A stretch of 5,411 nucleotides of DNA from an uncultured Clostridia bacterium (lineage in GTDB: Bacteria > Bacillota > Clostridia > TANB77 > CAG-508): NCBI GenBank assembly GCA_948919095.1, contig CAQYCU010000027.1:12802-18212 (forward strand), in the 5' to 3' direction. Shown here piece after piece: positions 1-4,615 of this stretch. The position numbers were made by a program, and so were the translations under genes. The notes beneath the pieces are model-generated. The model searched no databases and was not told the origin of the DNA. It saw nothing but the letters and a program-made list of their open reading frames with translations. Numbering within the stretch: the first letter of the stretch is position 1; every line of letters begins with the position of its first letter.

Positions 1-20
1 CCACAATTATTTTCCTCCTA
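1..20 (-). promoter_or_regulatory. Shine-Dalgarno of a minus-strand gene running off the left edge
   Basis: Read on the minus strand, TAGGAGG occupies 20 to 14. After 9 nt there is a GTG at 4-2, then the window ends. This is a strong ribosome binding site with normal spacing, so a gene transcribed leftwards almost certainly starts at or just beyond the edge. The GTG is the first possible start, but an ATG a few bases further cannot be excluded. Nothing can be said about the product. The gene would be served by the minus-strand half of the divergent promoter at 45-73. Confidence 0.6.
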
Positions 21-49
21 TTGATTAGTTTTATTTTTATTGATATAAT
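21..49 (+). promoter_or_regulatory. Promoter of rnhA
   Basis: TTGATT at 21-26 is followed by a 17-bp spacer and a perfect TATAAT at 44-49. TGA directly before it forms an extended -10. Transcription should start near 56, giving a leader of about 42 nt before the rnhA ATG at 98. The -10 overlaps the -10 of the opposite-facing promoter at 45-73. Confidence 0.75.
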
Positions 50-73
50 ATCATAGAATATTAAGTTTTTCAA
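45..73 (-). promoter_or_regulatory. Promoter of the left-edge gene, sharing its -10 with the rnhA promoter
   Basis: On the minus strand TTGAAA (73-68) is followed by a 17-bp spacer ending in TGA and by TATTAT (50-45). Its -10 lies on the same palindrome (TGATATAATATCA, 41-53) as the rnhA -10, shifted by one base. Predicted start is near 38, upstream of the Shine-Dalgarno at 20-14. Two polymerases could hardly occupy both promoters at once. Confidence 0.65.
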
Positions 74-97
74 TTATATTTTTGAAAGGATATTTTT

Positions 98-529
98 ATG
101 AAAAAAGTTACAATTTATACTGACGGAGCTTGCTCTGGTAATCCTGGTCCTGGAGGTTGGGGGGCTGTATTAATTTATAATGGAACTGAAAAGGAATTGT
201 CTGGCTCTTTAGATGAAACTACTAATAATGTCATGGAAATTACAGCCGTGCTGGAAGCATTAAAGGCTTTACATGAGCCTTGCGAAGTTGATTTATATAG
301 CGATAGTGCTTATGTTGTAAACTCATTTCTTCAAGGTTGGATTTATAACTGGATTAAAAATGGCTGGAGAACTGCTAATAAGGAACCTGTTAAAAATAAA
401 GAGTTATGGGAAGAATTATATGAACTTACTAAAATTCATGCTGTTACTTTTCATAAGGTTAAAGGTCATGCTGATAATGCTTATAACAATAGATGCGACG
501 AACTTGCTACTAGCGCAATAAAAAAATAA
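98..529 (+). CDS. rnhA: Ribonuclease HI
   Basis: This is RNase HI, the cytoplasmic metal-dependent endonuclease that cuts the RNA strand of RNA-DNA hybrids (R-loops, primer remnants, misincorporated ribonucleotides). At 143 aa it is a full-length single-domain enzyme. The N-terminal strand carries YTDGACSGNPGPGGWG (residues 7-22). The four acidic catalytic residues of the family are in place: D9, E47 (in the NVMEI segment), D69 (YSDSAYV) and D134 (NRCDELA). The conserved H124 is in VKGHADNAYNNRCDE, and the basic handle segment WIKNGWRTANKEPVKN covers residues 85-100. No N-terminal hybrid-binding domain is present, so this is the type 1 bacterial form. The ATG at 98 has GAAAGGA at 84-90, 7 nt upstream. 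The gene is monocistronic and has its own extended -10 promoter. No strong terminator follows, only a 4-bp stem near 563-575. Confidence 0.97.
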   Translation: MKKVTIYTDGACSGNPGPGGWGAVLIYNGTEKELSGSLDETTNNVMEITAVLEALKALHEPCEVDLYSDSAYVVNSFLQGWIYNWIKNGWRTANKEPVKNKELWEELYELTKIHAVTFHKVKGHADNAYNNRCDELATSAIKK

Positions 530-532
530 TAT

Positions 533-724
533 CTAAAAATAAAATTTAAAAACAGAAAAATCCTCACTTTCTGAGTTATTTTGTCCTGGAAATAATTCAA
601 TCGCTATAGCCCAGCCACCAAATTCAGGGTTATAAACACAATGTCCTGCTGTTAAGGCTGCATCTTTTGCCCATATTACTGCTGTTCCATAAACTACTCC
701 ATTTGGAAATGATACAATTATCCT
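533..724 (-). pseudogene. Remnant of a V8-like (S1B) serine protease
   Basis: An open minus-strand reading frame here encodes a recognisable piece of a secreted trypsin/glutamyl-endopeptidase-like protease. The core is FPNGVVYGTAVIWAKDAALT, then AGHCVYNPEFGGWA, then PGQN. It matches the family pattern of a GT-x-V strand, the catalytic-His motif LTAGHC, a CVYNP..GGWA loop and PG.N. The sequence stops about 14 residues later at TAG (533-535), directly against the 3' end of rnhA, so the catalytic Asp and Ser regions are gone. Upstream the frame stays open to a TTG at 844 beside the preceding gene's stop codon, but that part has no signal peptide, does not look like a protease and contains a terminator-like inverted repeat. 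I therefore limit the call to the homologous part. With only His of the triad it cannot be an active protease. A short expressed derivative is possible but unsupported. Confidence 0.7.
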
Positions 725-775
725 GTTATACAAACACACACAAAAATACACTTTTCTTTCAATATTTTTGCATAT

Positions 776-808
776 TAAAATAGAGTATTCGTTAAAATTG
801 AATACTCT
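776..808 (-). terminator. Possible terminator of the H1-like gene
   Basis: A perfect 9-bp inverted repeat (AGAGTATTC at 782-790, GAATACTCT at 800-808, 9-nt loop) lies 36 bp past the stop codon of the upstream minus-strand gene. On the minus strand it is followed by ATTTTAATATG. The stem is AT-rich and the T tract short, so termination may be partial. Confidence 0.4.
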
Positions 809-844
809 GTATATTCCCATATCTTTTTTATTTATATATTTCAA

Positions 845-1510
845 TTAAAATATTAAACTTATAATTAATGCTACTACTAATACTCCAATTATTATATCCT
901 TTGCTCTTGACTTAAATTCGTCTTTCTTCATGTCAACTCTTAAAACACTAATACTTTCCATAGCTTTTTTTGTTATATTAGTTTTTGGTTTTGTTTGTGT
1001 TTTAATTGTTTTCTTATTTGATTTTGTCTTTGTAATATTTTTTGTTGTGTTCTTTACTAATTTTTCAATTTTCTCTACTATTTTATTTTTAGTATTATTT
1101 TTTTTGTTTGCTACTTTTTTAGCCCCTTTAGTAGCTGTGTTTTCAACTTCAATTTTCCTTTGAGTTTTTTCTTCCTTTTTTGTTGTAGTTTTAACTGGTG
1201 TTTTTTTAGTTGCTGTTTGTTTTTTTGCGCTTGTAGTTTTAGATGTTGATTTTTTTGCTGATGTGTTTGTTTTAGCTTTAGAGCCTGATTTCTTTGCTGG
1301 TGCTTTTGCTGTAGTTTTAGTTCCAGATTTTTTTGCAGTATTTGTTTTTGATTTTGTTTTAGTATTAGATACTTTTGTTGTTTTTGCTTTCTTTGTTTTT
1401 TTAGGTTGTTTGGTTCCTTTAAGTTTTCCTACCACTAAAACTCTTTTATCCACATTATTTTCTGTACTTTTGTTATCTGTTGTTGAGCCACCTTTTTTTT
1501 CATTTTCCAT
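845..1510 (-). CDS. Histone-H1-like Lys/Thr/Ala-rich protein with C-terminal membrane anchor
   Basis: The 221-aa product has three parts. An acidic/polar N-terminus covers about residues 1-25. A very basic low-complexity region (about 30-185) is made almost only of K, T, A, S and N, with loose repeats such as AKKSGTKTT, AKKSGSKAK, AKKSTSKTT and AKKQTATKK. After a short ordered-looking segment (183-204) comes a hydrophobic tail IIIGVLVVALIISLIF (206-221) that ends the protein. The basic part resembles the C-terminal tails of histone H1 and bacterial H1-like proteins, which bind nucleic acid or other polyanions non-specifically; that is composition, not proven homology. The 16-residue tail would place it in the membrane with the basic part inside the cell, like a tail-anchored protein. 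The ATG at 1510 has GAGGAG at 1519-1524 with 8-nt spacing. It has its own promoter (1558-1586). Function is unknown; a membrane tether for DNA or RNA is one inference. Confidence 0.8.
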   Translation of the reverse strand: MENEKKGGSTTDNKSTENNVDKRVLVVGKLKGTKQPKKTKKAKTTKVSNTKTKSKTNTAKKSGTKTTAKAPAKKSGSKAKTNTSAKKSTSKTTSAKKQTATKKTPVKTTTKKEEKTQRKIEVENTATKGAKKVANKKNNTKNKIVEKIEKLVKNTTKNITKTKSNKKTIKTQTKPKTNITKKAMESISVLRVDMKKDEFKSRAKDIIIGVLVVALIISLIF

Positions 1511-1557
1511 TTCAATAACTCCTCATATATTTTATGATATTTTAAATTTACTTTAAC

Positions 1558-1586
1558 ATAATATCATGTTTTATCTCTTTTGTAAA
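1558..1586 (-). promoter_or_regulatory. Promoter of the H1-like gene
   Basis: On the minus strand TTTACA (1586-1581), a 17-bp spacer ending in TGA, and TATTAT (1563-1558) form an extended -10 promoter. It lies about 48 bp upstream of the ATG at 1510. Confidence 0.7.
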
Positions 1587-1657
1587 TATTTTATGTACAC
1601 TTTTTATGAAAAGTTTTCTTGTTTTTATTATTTAATGTTCCTCTTCCTCATTTGGGG

Positions 1658-1686
1658 TTGATTTTTTTTTGTTATTATGATATCAT
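1658..1686 (+). promoter_or_regulatory. Promoter of the guanylate-kinase-like gene
   Basis: TTGATT (1658-1663), a 17-bp spacer ending in TGA, and TATCAT (1681-1686) precede the Shine-Dalgarno at 1704-1708. The -10 sits in the palindrome TGATATCA, but no -35 faces the other way. An overlapping alternative is TG-T-TATTAT at 1670-1678, with a poor -35. Confidence 0.6.
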
Positions 1687-1703
1687 TTTACTAAATATAG
1701 TGT

Positions 1704-1718
1704 GGAGGTTTGATTATG
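1704..1718 (+). promoter_or_regulatory. Shine-Dalgarno that fixes the start at ATG 1716
   Basis: GGAGG at 1704-1708 lies 7 nt before the ATG at 1716. A TTG in the same frame at 1710 is only 1 nt from the Shine-Dalgarno, so it is too close to be used. The shorter reading frame is therefore chosen. Confidence 0.75.
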
Positions 1719-2264
1719 TTATTAGCTTTAGTTGGAGTTACTGGCATTGGTAAGTCATTTTTTGTAAATGAAATTTCTAGTAAATTAAATTTTAGAAAAG
1801 TTAATACTATTAGAACAAGACCTGTAAGGCCCGGTGAAAATCCTAAATATTTTATGACAGAAAAAGAACTTGATAATATGTATGATAATGGCAAGATTGC
1901 TTACAAATTTAAAGTTTTTGATGGTAAGTATGGTTATCTAAAAGACGAGATTTTTTCAGATGACAATTATATTTTTGAAATGCATTATACAACAATATAT
2001 GATTGGAAAAAAATTAGACCTGATATTAAAACAATATATATCATGCCTAATGATTTGAATGTTGCCAAAGAAAAAACTAAAGAGCGTAATCTCTCAAAAG
2101 ATAAGGAAATTCAGCGTTTGAATGAAATTGATGAACATTATAATAATATTACTACTAATAAAGAACTTTATTCTCAATTTGATTATATCTTTTATAATAA
2201 TTATGATGAACAGTCTGAGGAAAAACTTTTAGAACTTGTTAAAAGTATTATGAAGGAAAGTTAG
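1716..2264 (+). CDS. Guanylate kinase-like P-loop protein
   Basis: The 182-aa product has the guanylate kinase fold signature. A Walker A loop GVTGIGKS (7-14) is at the very N-terminus. TIRTRPVRPGE (31-41) corresponds to the GMP-binding TTRxPRxGE segment. FDGKYGYL (68-75) corresponds to the G-N-x-YGT strand, and YIFEMHYTT (85-93) to the second-strand motif that is Leu/Glu-Xaa-Asp in true GMP kinases. IYIMPNDLNVAKEKTKERN (107-125) matches the strand and LID region with its Arg residues. True guanylate kinases convert GMP to GDP with ATP and are usually near 200 aa. Here the segment after GE reads NPKYF instead of the usual DG-x-(D/H)-Y, so the substrate site has diverged. It may be a paralogue with altered or lost activity rather than the housekeeping Gmk. 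The gene is monocistronic, has its own promoter, and ends at a shared terminator with the convergent surface-protein gene. Confidence 0.8.
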   Translation: MLLALVGVTGIGKSFFVNEISSKLNFRKVNTIRTRPVRPGENPKYFMTEKELDNMYDNGKIAYKFKVFDGKYGYLKDEIFSDDNYIFEMHYTTIYDWKKIRPDIKTIYIMPNDLNVAKEKTKERNLSKDKEIQRLNEIDEHYNNITTNKELYSQFDYIFYNNYDEQSEEKLLELVKSIMKES

Positions 2265-2309
2265 TTTGCATAATAATTTTAATATTAATACTGCGTAGTT
2301 TATATTAGA

Positions 2310-2337
2310 AAAAAGCAAGGCTTAAACCTTGCTTTTT
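2310..2337. terminator. Bidirectional Rho-independent terminator
   Basis: The repeat is AAAAAGCAAGG (2310-2320), loop CTTAAA, CCTTGCTTTTT (2327-2337). This is a perfect 11-bp stem whose outer A/T pairs give a T tract on both strands. It lies between the convergent guanylate-kinase-like gene (stop at 2264) and the surface-protein gene (stop at 2344) and serves both. Confidence 0.93.
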
Positions 2338-2343
2338 ATAGTT

Positions 2344-3492
2344 TTATTTATAGTTATTTTTTCTATATCCAACATATGTTAGTGCTCCGCCAACACATAT
2401 TGTTAATACTATTGTTGCTCCTATTAAGCTCTTTGACCCTGTTTGTGGTATTTCTTTGTCAGGCGCTATTGTGTCGTCTTTTTTATCATTTCCTGCATCT
2501 TCCCAATCAGCCCATTTGAATTTTTCTTCCCCATAAAAGAATAGATACCATGCATTGTCCTGATTTTTATATACATCTGCTTGTGCAAGAGTAACAGCTT
2601 CATTTGAAACATATTTTCCATTTTCGTCATCTGTTTTTATATATAAAAAGTAATATTGGTCTTGTTCTAAATTTGGAACTTCAAGAACAGGCTTATCATC
2701 TTTATATGATGAATATCCTATGCGTCCATCTTTTTCATCACAGTTTACGTTTTTGTCTAGTAATCCTTCTGTTTTTTTAGCATAAGAAAGTAATTCAGCA
2801 AATCCATTTGTGTCTTTGTTTTTAATCTTTTTTAAAATATTTATATCTGTTACTTTTCCTACTTTTATTTGTAGTTTTCTTTCATAACTATTACTATGAT
2901 TAAAGTTAGTTACTATTTGTGTTCCACTGTGTGACATAAATGTTGCAAAAAACGCATCTGCATATTTTGGTTCACCTATTCTTTCTAATTTCTTTCCATC
3001 TACAACTACTTTACTTTTTATTTCGCCACTTTCAATATATCTTTCAAGTATAGATACATATATATCTTGATTTAATTCTAAGTATTTATTTATTGTTGAT
3101 GATGTACGACATAGTCCTAAATCTTTCTTTTCATTTAATGTACAATCAGCATTTTCTGATGTTATTTCTATGTCTTTACTTGCTCCAATCTTTACATAAT
3201 AATTATGATTTTCTTTTAGAGTTACATTTTTAACTTGTACAAATGTATCTGTTTGTGCTTCTCTAATTAAGCTAATCTCAGATTTTGAGAAATCTGTAAA
3301 ATCGTCTGTTGGTACTGGTGTTGAACTTGGCTCTGGTGTAGGGGTCGCTGATGGTGTTGTATTTGGCGTTACTGATGGTGTAGGTGTTGGTGATAACTCT
3401 GGTATTGATGATTCATCAACAGCACTTACTTTACATAACATTAAACTTACTAATACTGTTAATACTAAACTTATAAGTACTTTTTTCTTCAT
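2344..3492 (-). CDS. Sortase-anchored surface protein (IPQTG tail) with Pro/Thr-rich stalk
   Basis: From the ATG at 3492 the product is 382 aa. Residues 1-24 are a typical signal peptide (KKK, hydrophobic core, VSA cleavage motif before VDES). Residues 32-63 are a low-complexity Pro/Thr/Ser stalk with repeats such as TPTPSVTPNTTP. The main extracellular part (about 70-330) has mixed alpha/beta character, three scattered Cys residues and no domain I recognise. The C-terminus is a sorting signal: IPQTG (348-352), a hydrophobic stretch, and a basic tail YRKNNYK. Sortases cut between T and G of such motifs and attach the protein to the cell wall; IPxTG is a variant of LPxTG. I chose this start because GGAGG (3505-3501) is 8 nt upstream and the signal peptide then begins with MKKK. 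An ATG at 3507 would add MEEKI and has a less well placed site. Ligand and function are unknown. Confidence 0.88.
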   Translation of the reverse strand: MKKKVLISLVLTVLVSLMLCKVSAVDESSIPELSPTPTPSVTPNTTPSATPTPEPSSTPVPTDDFTDFSKSEISLIREAQTDTFVQVKNVTLKENHNYYVKIGASKDIEITSENADCTLNEKKDLGLCRTSSTINKYLELNQDIYVSILERYIESGEIKSKVVVDGKKLERIGEPKYADAFFATFMSHSGTQIVTNFNHSNSYERKLQIKVGKVTDINILKKIKNKDTNGFAELLSYAKKTEGLLDKNVNCDEKDGRIGYSSYKDDKPVLEVPNLEQDQYYFLYIKTDDENGKYVSNEAVTLAQADVYKNQDNAWYLFFYGEEKFKWADWEDAGNDKKDDTIAPDKEIPQTGSKSLIGATIVLTICVGGALTYVGYRKNNYK

Positions 3493-3505
3493 TATTTTTT
3501 CCTCC
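3490..3505 (-). promoter_or_regulatory. Shine-Dalgarno deciding the surface-protein start
   Basis: GGAGG at 3505-3501 with 8-nt spacing points to the ATG at 3492-3490. This Shine-Dalgarno overlaps the alternative in-frame ATG at 3507, which itself has only an AAGGA about 4 nt away. Confidence 0.65.
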
Positions 3506-3533
3506 ATATTTTCCTTTTGTTTTTAATAATAAA

Positions 3534-3562
3534 ATAATATCATTACAAAATATTTTTTTCAA
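3534..3562 (-). promoter_or_regulatory. Promoter of the surface-protein gene
   Basis: On the minus strand TTGAAA (3562-3557), a 17-bp spacer ending in TGA, and TATTAT (3539-3534) form an extended -10 promoter about 42 bp upstream of the ATG at 3492. Confidence 0.7.
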
Positions 3563-3644
3563 CATTTTTTGACAAATTTATTTTATATTTCTTTTAATGA
3601 TAATCTATCACAATCGTATCAGTTAACGTTATTTTTACCTTTAA

Positions 3645-4199
3645 TTATATATCAAATAAATATGTAGCCTCCAAATCAGCTTCATGTGTTAATAATGCAA
3701 TAGGATATTTTTTAAAAGCCGCTCCTATAGTATTATATAATTCTTTAGGTTCAGTATATCCCATATGCCATCTAATTGCATATTTTTCTTCATTAGTTAA
3801 TTTCATATATTCAGTTAACATCATAACTGATTTTTCACCATGCCCATAAGGAATTGTATCATCTATTGTATAATATGGCACTTTTTCCCATACTCCTAAA
3901 TCATTTTTTGCATTACGATAATCAACTTTGTAAAAATTTGTTTTGCAGATATCATGAAGTAATGCAATTATTCTAATACTTTCTTCTGGTGTATTTATTG
4001 GTACTATACTATTTTGTGTTTTATATTTTAACATTTCGTATACTTTCATACTATGCTCTAATAGTCCATTTTCCTTACTTCCATGAAAACGTGTGCTTGC
4101 TGGTGCTGTGAAAAAATCTGAGTTTTCCAAAAAGTTAATTACTTTATCTATTCCCTCTCTGTTGGTTTCTTTTAATAACTTTATAAATTCTTCCTTCAT
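3645..4199 (-). CDS. HD-domain phosphohydrolase family protein
   Basis: The 184-aa product is a single HD domain. The metal-binding residues of the superfamily are visible in order: H49 in GLLEHS (45-50), the H82-D83 doublet in ALLHDICK (79-86), H120 in YGHGEKS (118-124), H145 in RWHMG (143-147), and D175 in HEADLEAT (172-179). An earlier FHGSKENG segment (38-45) is typical of HD hydrolases found in Firmicutes and their phages, and of the HD part of the YhaM exonuclease family. HD proteins hydrolyse phosphate esters of nucleotides or nucleic acids; the substrate here cannot be told. There is no signal peptide or membrane segment, so it is cytoplasmic. The ATG at 4199 has GAAAGGAG at 4214-4207. 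The gene is monocistronic, with its own promoter (4298-4326), and no clear terminator follows. Confidence 0.88.
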   Translation of the reverse strand: MKEEFIKLLKETNREGIDKVINFLENSDFFTAPASTRFHGSKENGLLEHSMKVYEMLKYKTQNSIVPINTPEESIRIIALLHDICKTNFYKVDYRNAKNDLGVWEKVPYYTIDDTIPYGHGEKSVMMLTEYMKLTNEEKYAIRWHMGYTEPKELYNTIGAAFKKYPIALLTHEADLEATYLFDI

Positions 4200-4297
4200 C
4201 TATAATCTCCTTTCACTTTTTTCTAGTTTTAATTAATAATTATTTACAAATTATTATTTCAAAATTTATTCATTGTTTTTATGAATTATTTGTTTCT

Positions 4298-4326
4298 AAT
4301 TTATCATAATGTTATATTTTTTTCAA
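4298..4326 (-). promoter_or_regulatory. Promoter of the HD-domain gene
   Basis: On the minus strand TTGAAA (4326-4321), a 17-bp spacer ending in TGA, and TAAATT (4303-4298). The -10 is weak (4 of 6 consensus bases), but the TGA extension and the -35 match the other promoters here. It leaves a leader of about 90 nt. Confidence 0.55.
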
Positions 4327-4368
4327 GTACAAGCAATAGAAAACAACTAGTGCGTATGTGTGCTGTCA

Positions 4369-4417
4369 TTAACTTAAGTGTACCCCCAGCTATTCTGGGG
4401 GTTTACGCTTAAGTTAA
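4369..4417. repeat. Near-perfect 21-bp inverted repeat (long hairpin, not a terminator)
   Basis: Arms at 4369-4389 and 4395-4417 enclose a 5-nt loop CTATT. From outside in there are TTAACTTAAG/CTTAAGTTAA (10 bp, perfect), TGT/ACG (one T-G wobble), a 2-nt TT bulge on the right arm, and ACCCCCAG/CTGGGGGT (8 bp, perfect). No T tract follows on either strand, so it is not a Rho-independent terminator. Its GC-rich tip stands out sharply from the AT-rich surroundings. A hairpin with a small bulge like this is what relaxases or single-strand (Y1/IS200-type) transposases recognise. No such gene is in the window, so the role is open. Confidence 0.75.
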
Positions 4418-4418
4418 C

Positions 4419-4448
4419 AAAAAATCAACCATTTTACTGATTGATTTT
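4419..4448 (-). terminator. AT-rich Rho-independent terminator
   Basis: On the minus strand AAAATCAATCA (4448-4438), loop GTAAAA and TGGTTGATTTT (4431-4421) form an 11-bp stem with one G-U pair, running into six consecutive Ts (4424-4419). On the + strand the same position is a C-A mismatch, so the minus-strand RNA is the better folder. It would end transcripts from the coiled-coil gene or from the candidate small RNA. Confidence 0.55.
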
Positions 4449-4580
4449 CATATCCCTCTGTTCTATAAAAAGTTCGAACAGATACGTCGTTGGAGCAGGT
4501 AACCGGAAGTAAAGTTTCTGATTACCTACTATTTATTTGGTTTTGTTTGTGTTTTTGTGTGAGTTGTTGACAGCTTTGTT
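4419..4580 (-). ncRNA. Candidate structured small RNA or 3' UTR
   Basis: This gene-free stretch reads on the minus strand as an A/C-rich single-stranded 5' part, then a 10-bp stem (GTAGGTAATC 4529-4520 with GGTTACCTGC 4504-4495, two G-U pairs), a 7-bp stem (GAACAGA 4482-4476 with TCTGTTC 4463-4457, written on the + strand), and the terminator at 4448-4419. The G-U pairs of the first stem and of the terminator are C-A mismatches on the + strand, which favours minus-strand RNA. A promoter-like TTGAAG, 17 bp, TATATT (4615-4587) inside the end of the upstream gene would start it near 4580. It matches no RNA family I recognise. It may instead be only the 3' UTR of the coiled-coil gene. Confidence 0.4.
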
Positions 4581-4594
4581 GACCAAAATATAAA
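4567..4594 (+). promoter_or_regulatory. Promoter-like sequence facing into the coiled-coil gene
   Basis: TTGACA (4567-4572), a 16-bp spacer and TATAAA (4589-4594) make a good sigma-A match on the + strand. No + strand gene follows, so if active it would make antisense RNA across the end of the minus-strand gene. The -35 lies in the first of two direct copies of TTGTTGAC (4564-4571 and 4576-4583). Confidence 0.35.
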
Positions 4595-4615
4595 TGTACT
4601 ATTTCATTTCTTCAA
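4587..4615 (-). promoter_or_regulatory. Possible promoter of the candidate small RNA
   Basis: On the minus strand TTGAAG (4615-4610), a 17-bp spacer and TATATT (4592-4587) overlap the last codons of the coiled-coil gene. Unlike the other promoters in the window it has no TGA extension, so it is a weaker prediction. Confidence 0.35.

Noticed and set aside
563..582. CTCA/TGAG stem with a following TTATTTTG as terminator of rnhA
   Set aside because: The stem is only 4 bp and the T tract is interrupted; too weak to call.
725..844. N-terminal extension of the protease remnant from a TTG at 844
   Set aside because: The TTG abuts the stop codon of the preceding gene, the translated part has no signal peptide or protease similarity, and it contains the terminator-like repeat at 782-808.
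930..1556. Two + strand open frames (930-1163 and 1263-1556) rich in Phe, Val and Leu that look like membrane proteins
   Set aside because: They lie opposite the Lys/Thr-rich gene; the hydrophobic composition is simply the reverse complement of AAA and ACA codons. No Shine-Dalgarno precedes them.
1599..1614. ACTTTT-TATG-AAAAGT inverted repeat between the H1-like and kinase-like genes
   Set aside because: It is a 6-bp AT-rich repeat, expected by chance at this composition, and its position fits neither promoter as an obvious operator.
1691..1894. Minus-strand frame opposite the guanylate-kinase-like gene
   Set aside because: It overlaps a clear P-loop gene and that gene's promoter and has no motif of its own.
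4438..4455. Tiny minus-strand frame MKINQ as a leader peptide before the hairpins
   Set aside because: It is five codons, with a poorly spaced Shine-Dalgarno and no gene downstream on that strand before the next promoter; chance is the simpler explanation.
4472..4479. GTTCGAAC resembling a tRNA T-loop, suggesting a tRNA or tmRNA
   Set aside because: No acceptor, D or anticodon stems can be built around it; the bases are explained by the 7-bp hairpin at 4457-4482.
4369..4529. CRISPR array or crRNA-like repeats
   Set aside because: The four hairpins differ in sequence and length; there are no regularly spaced identical repeats.
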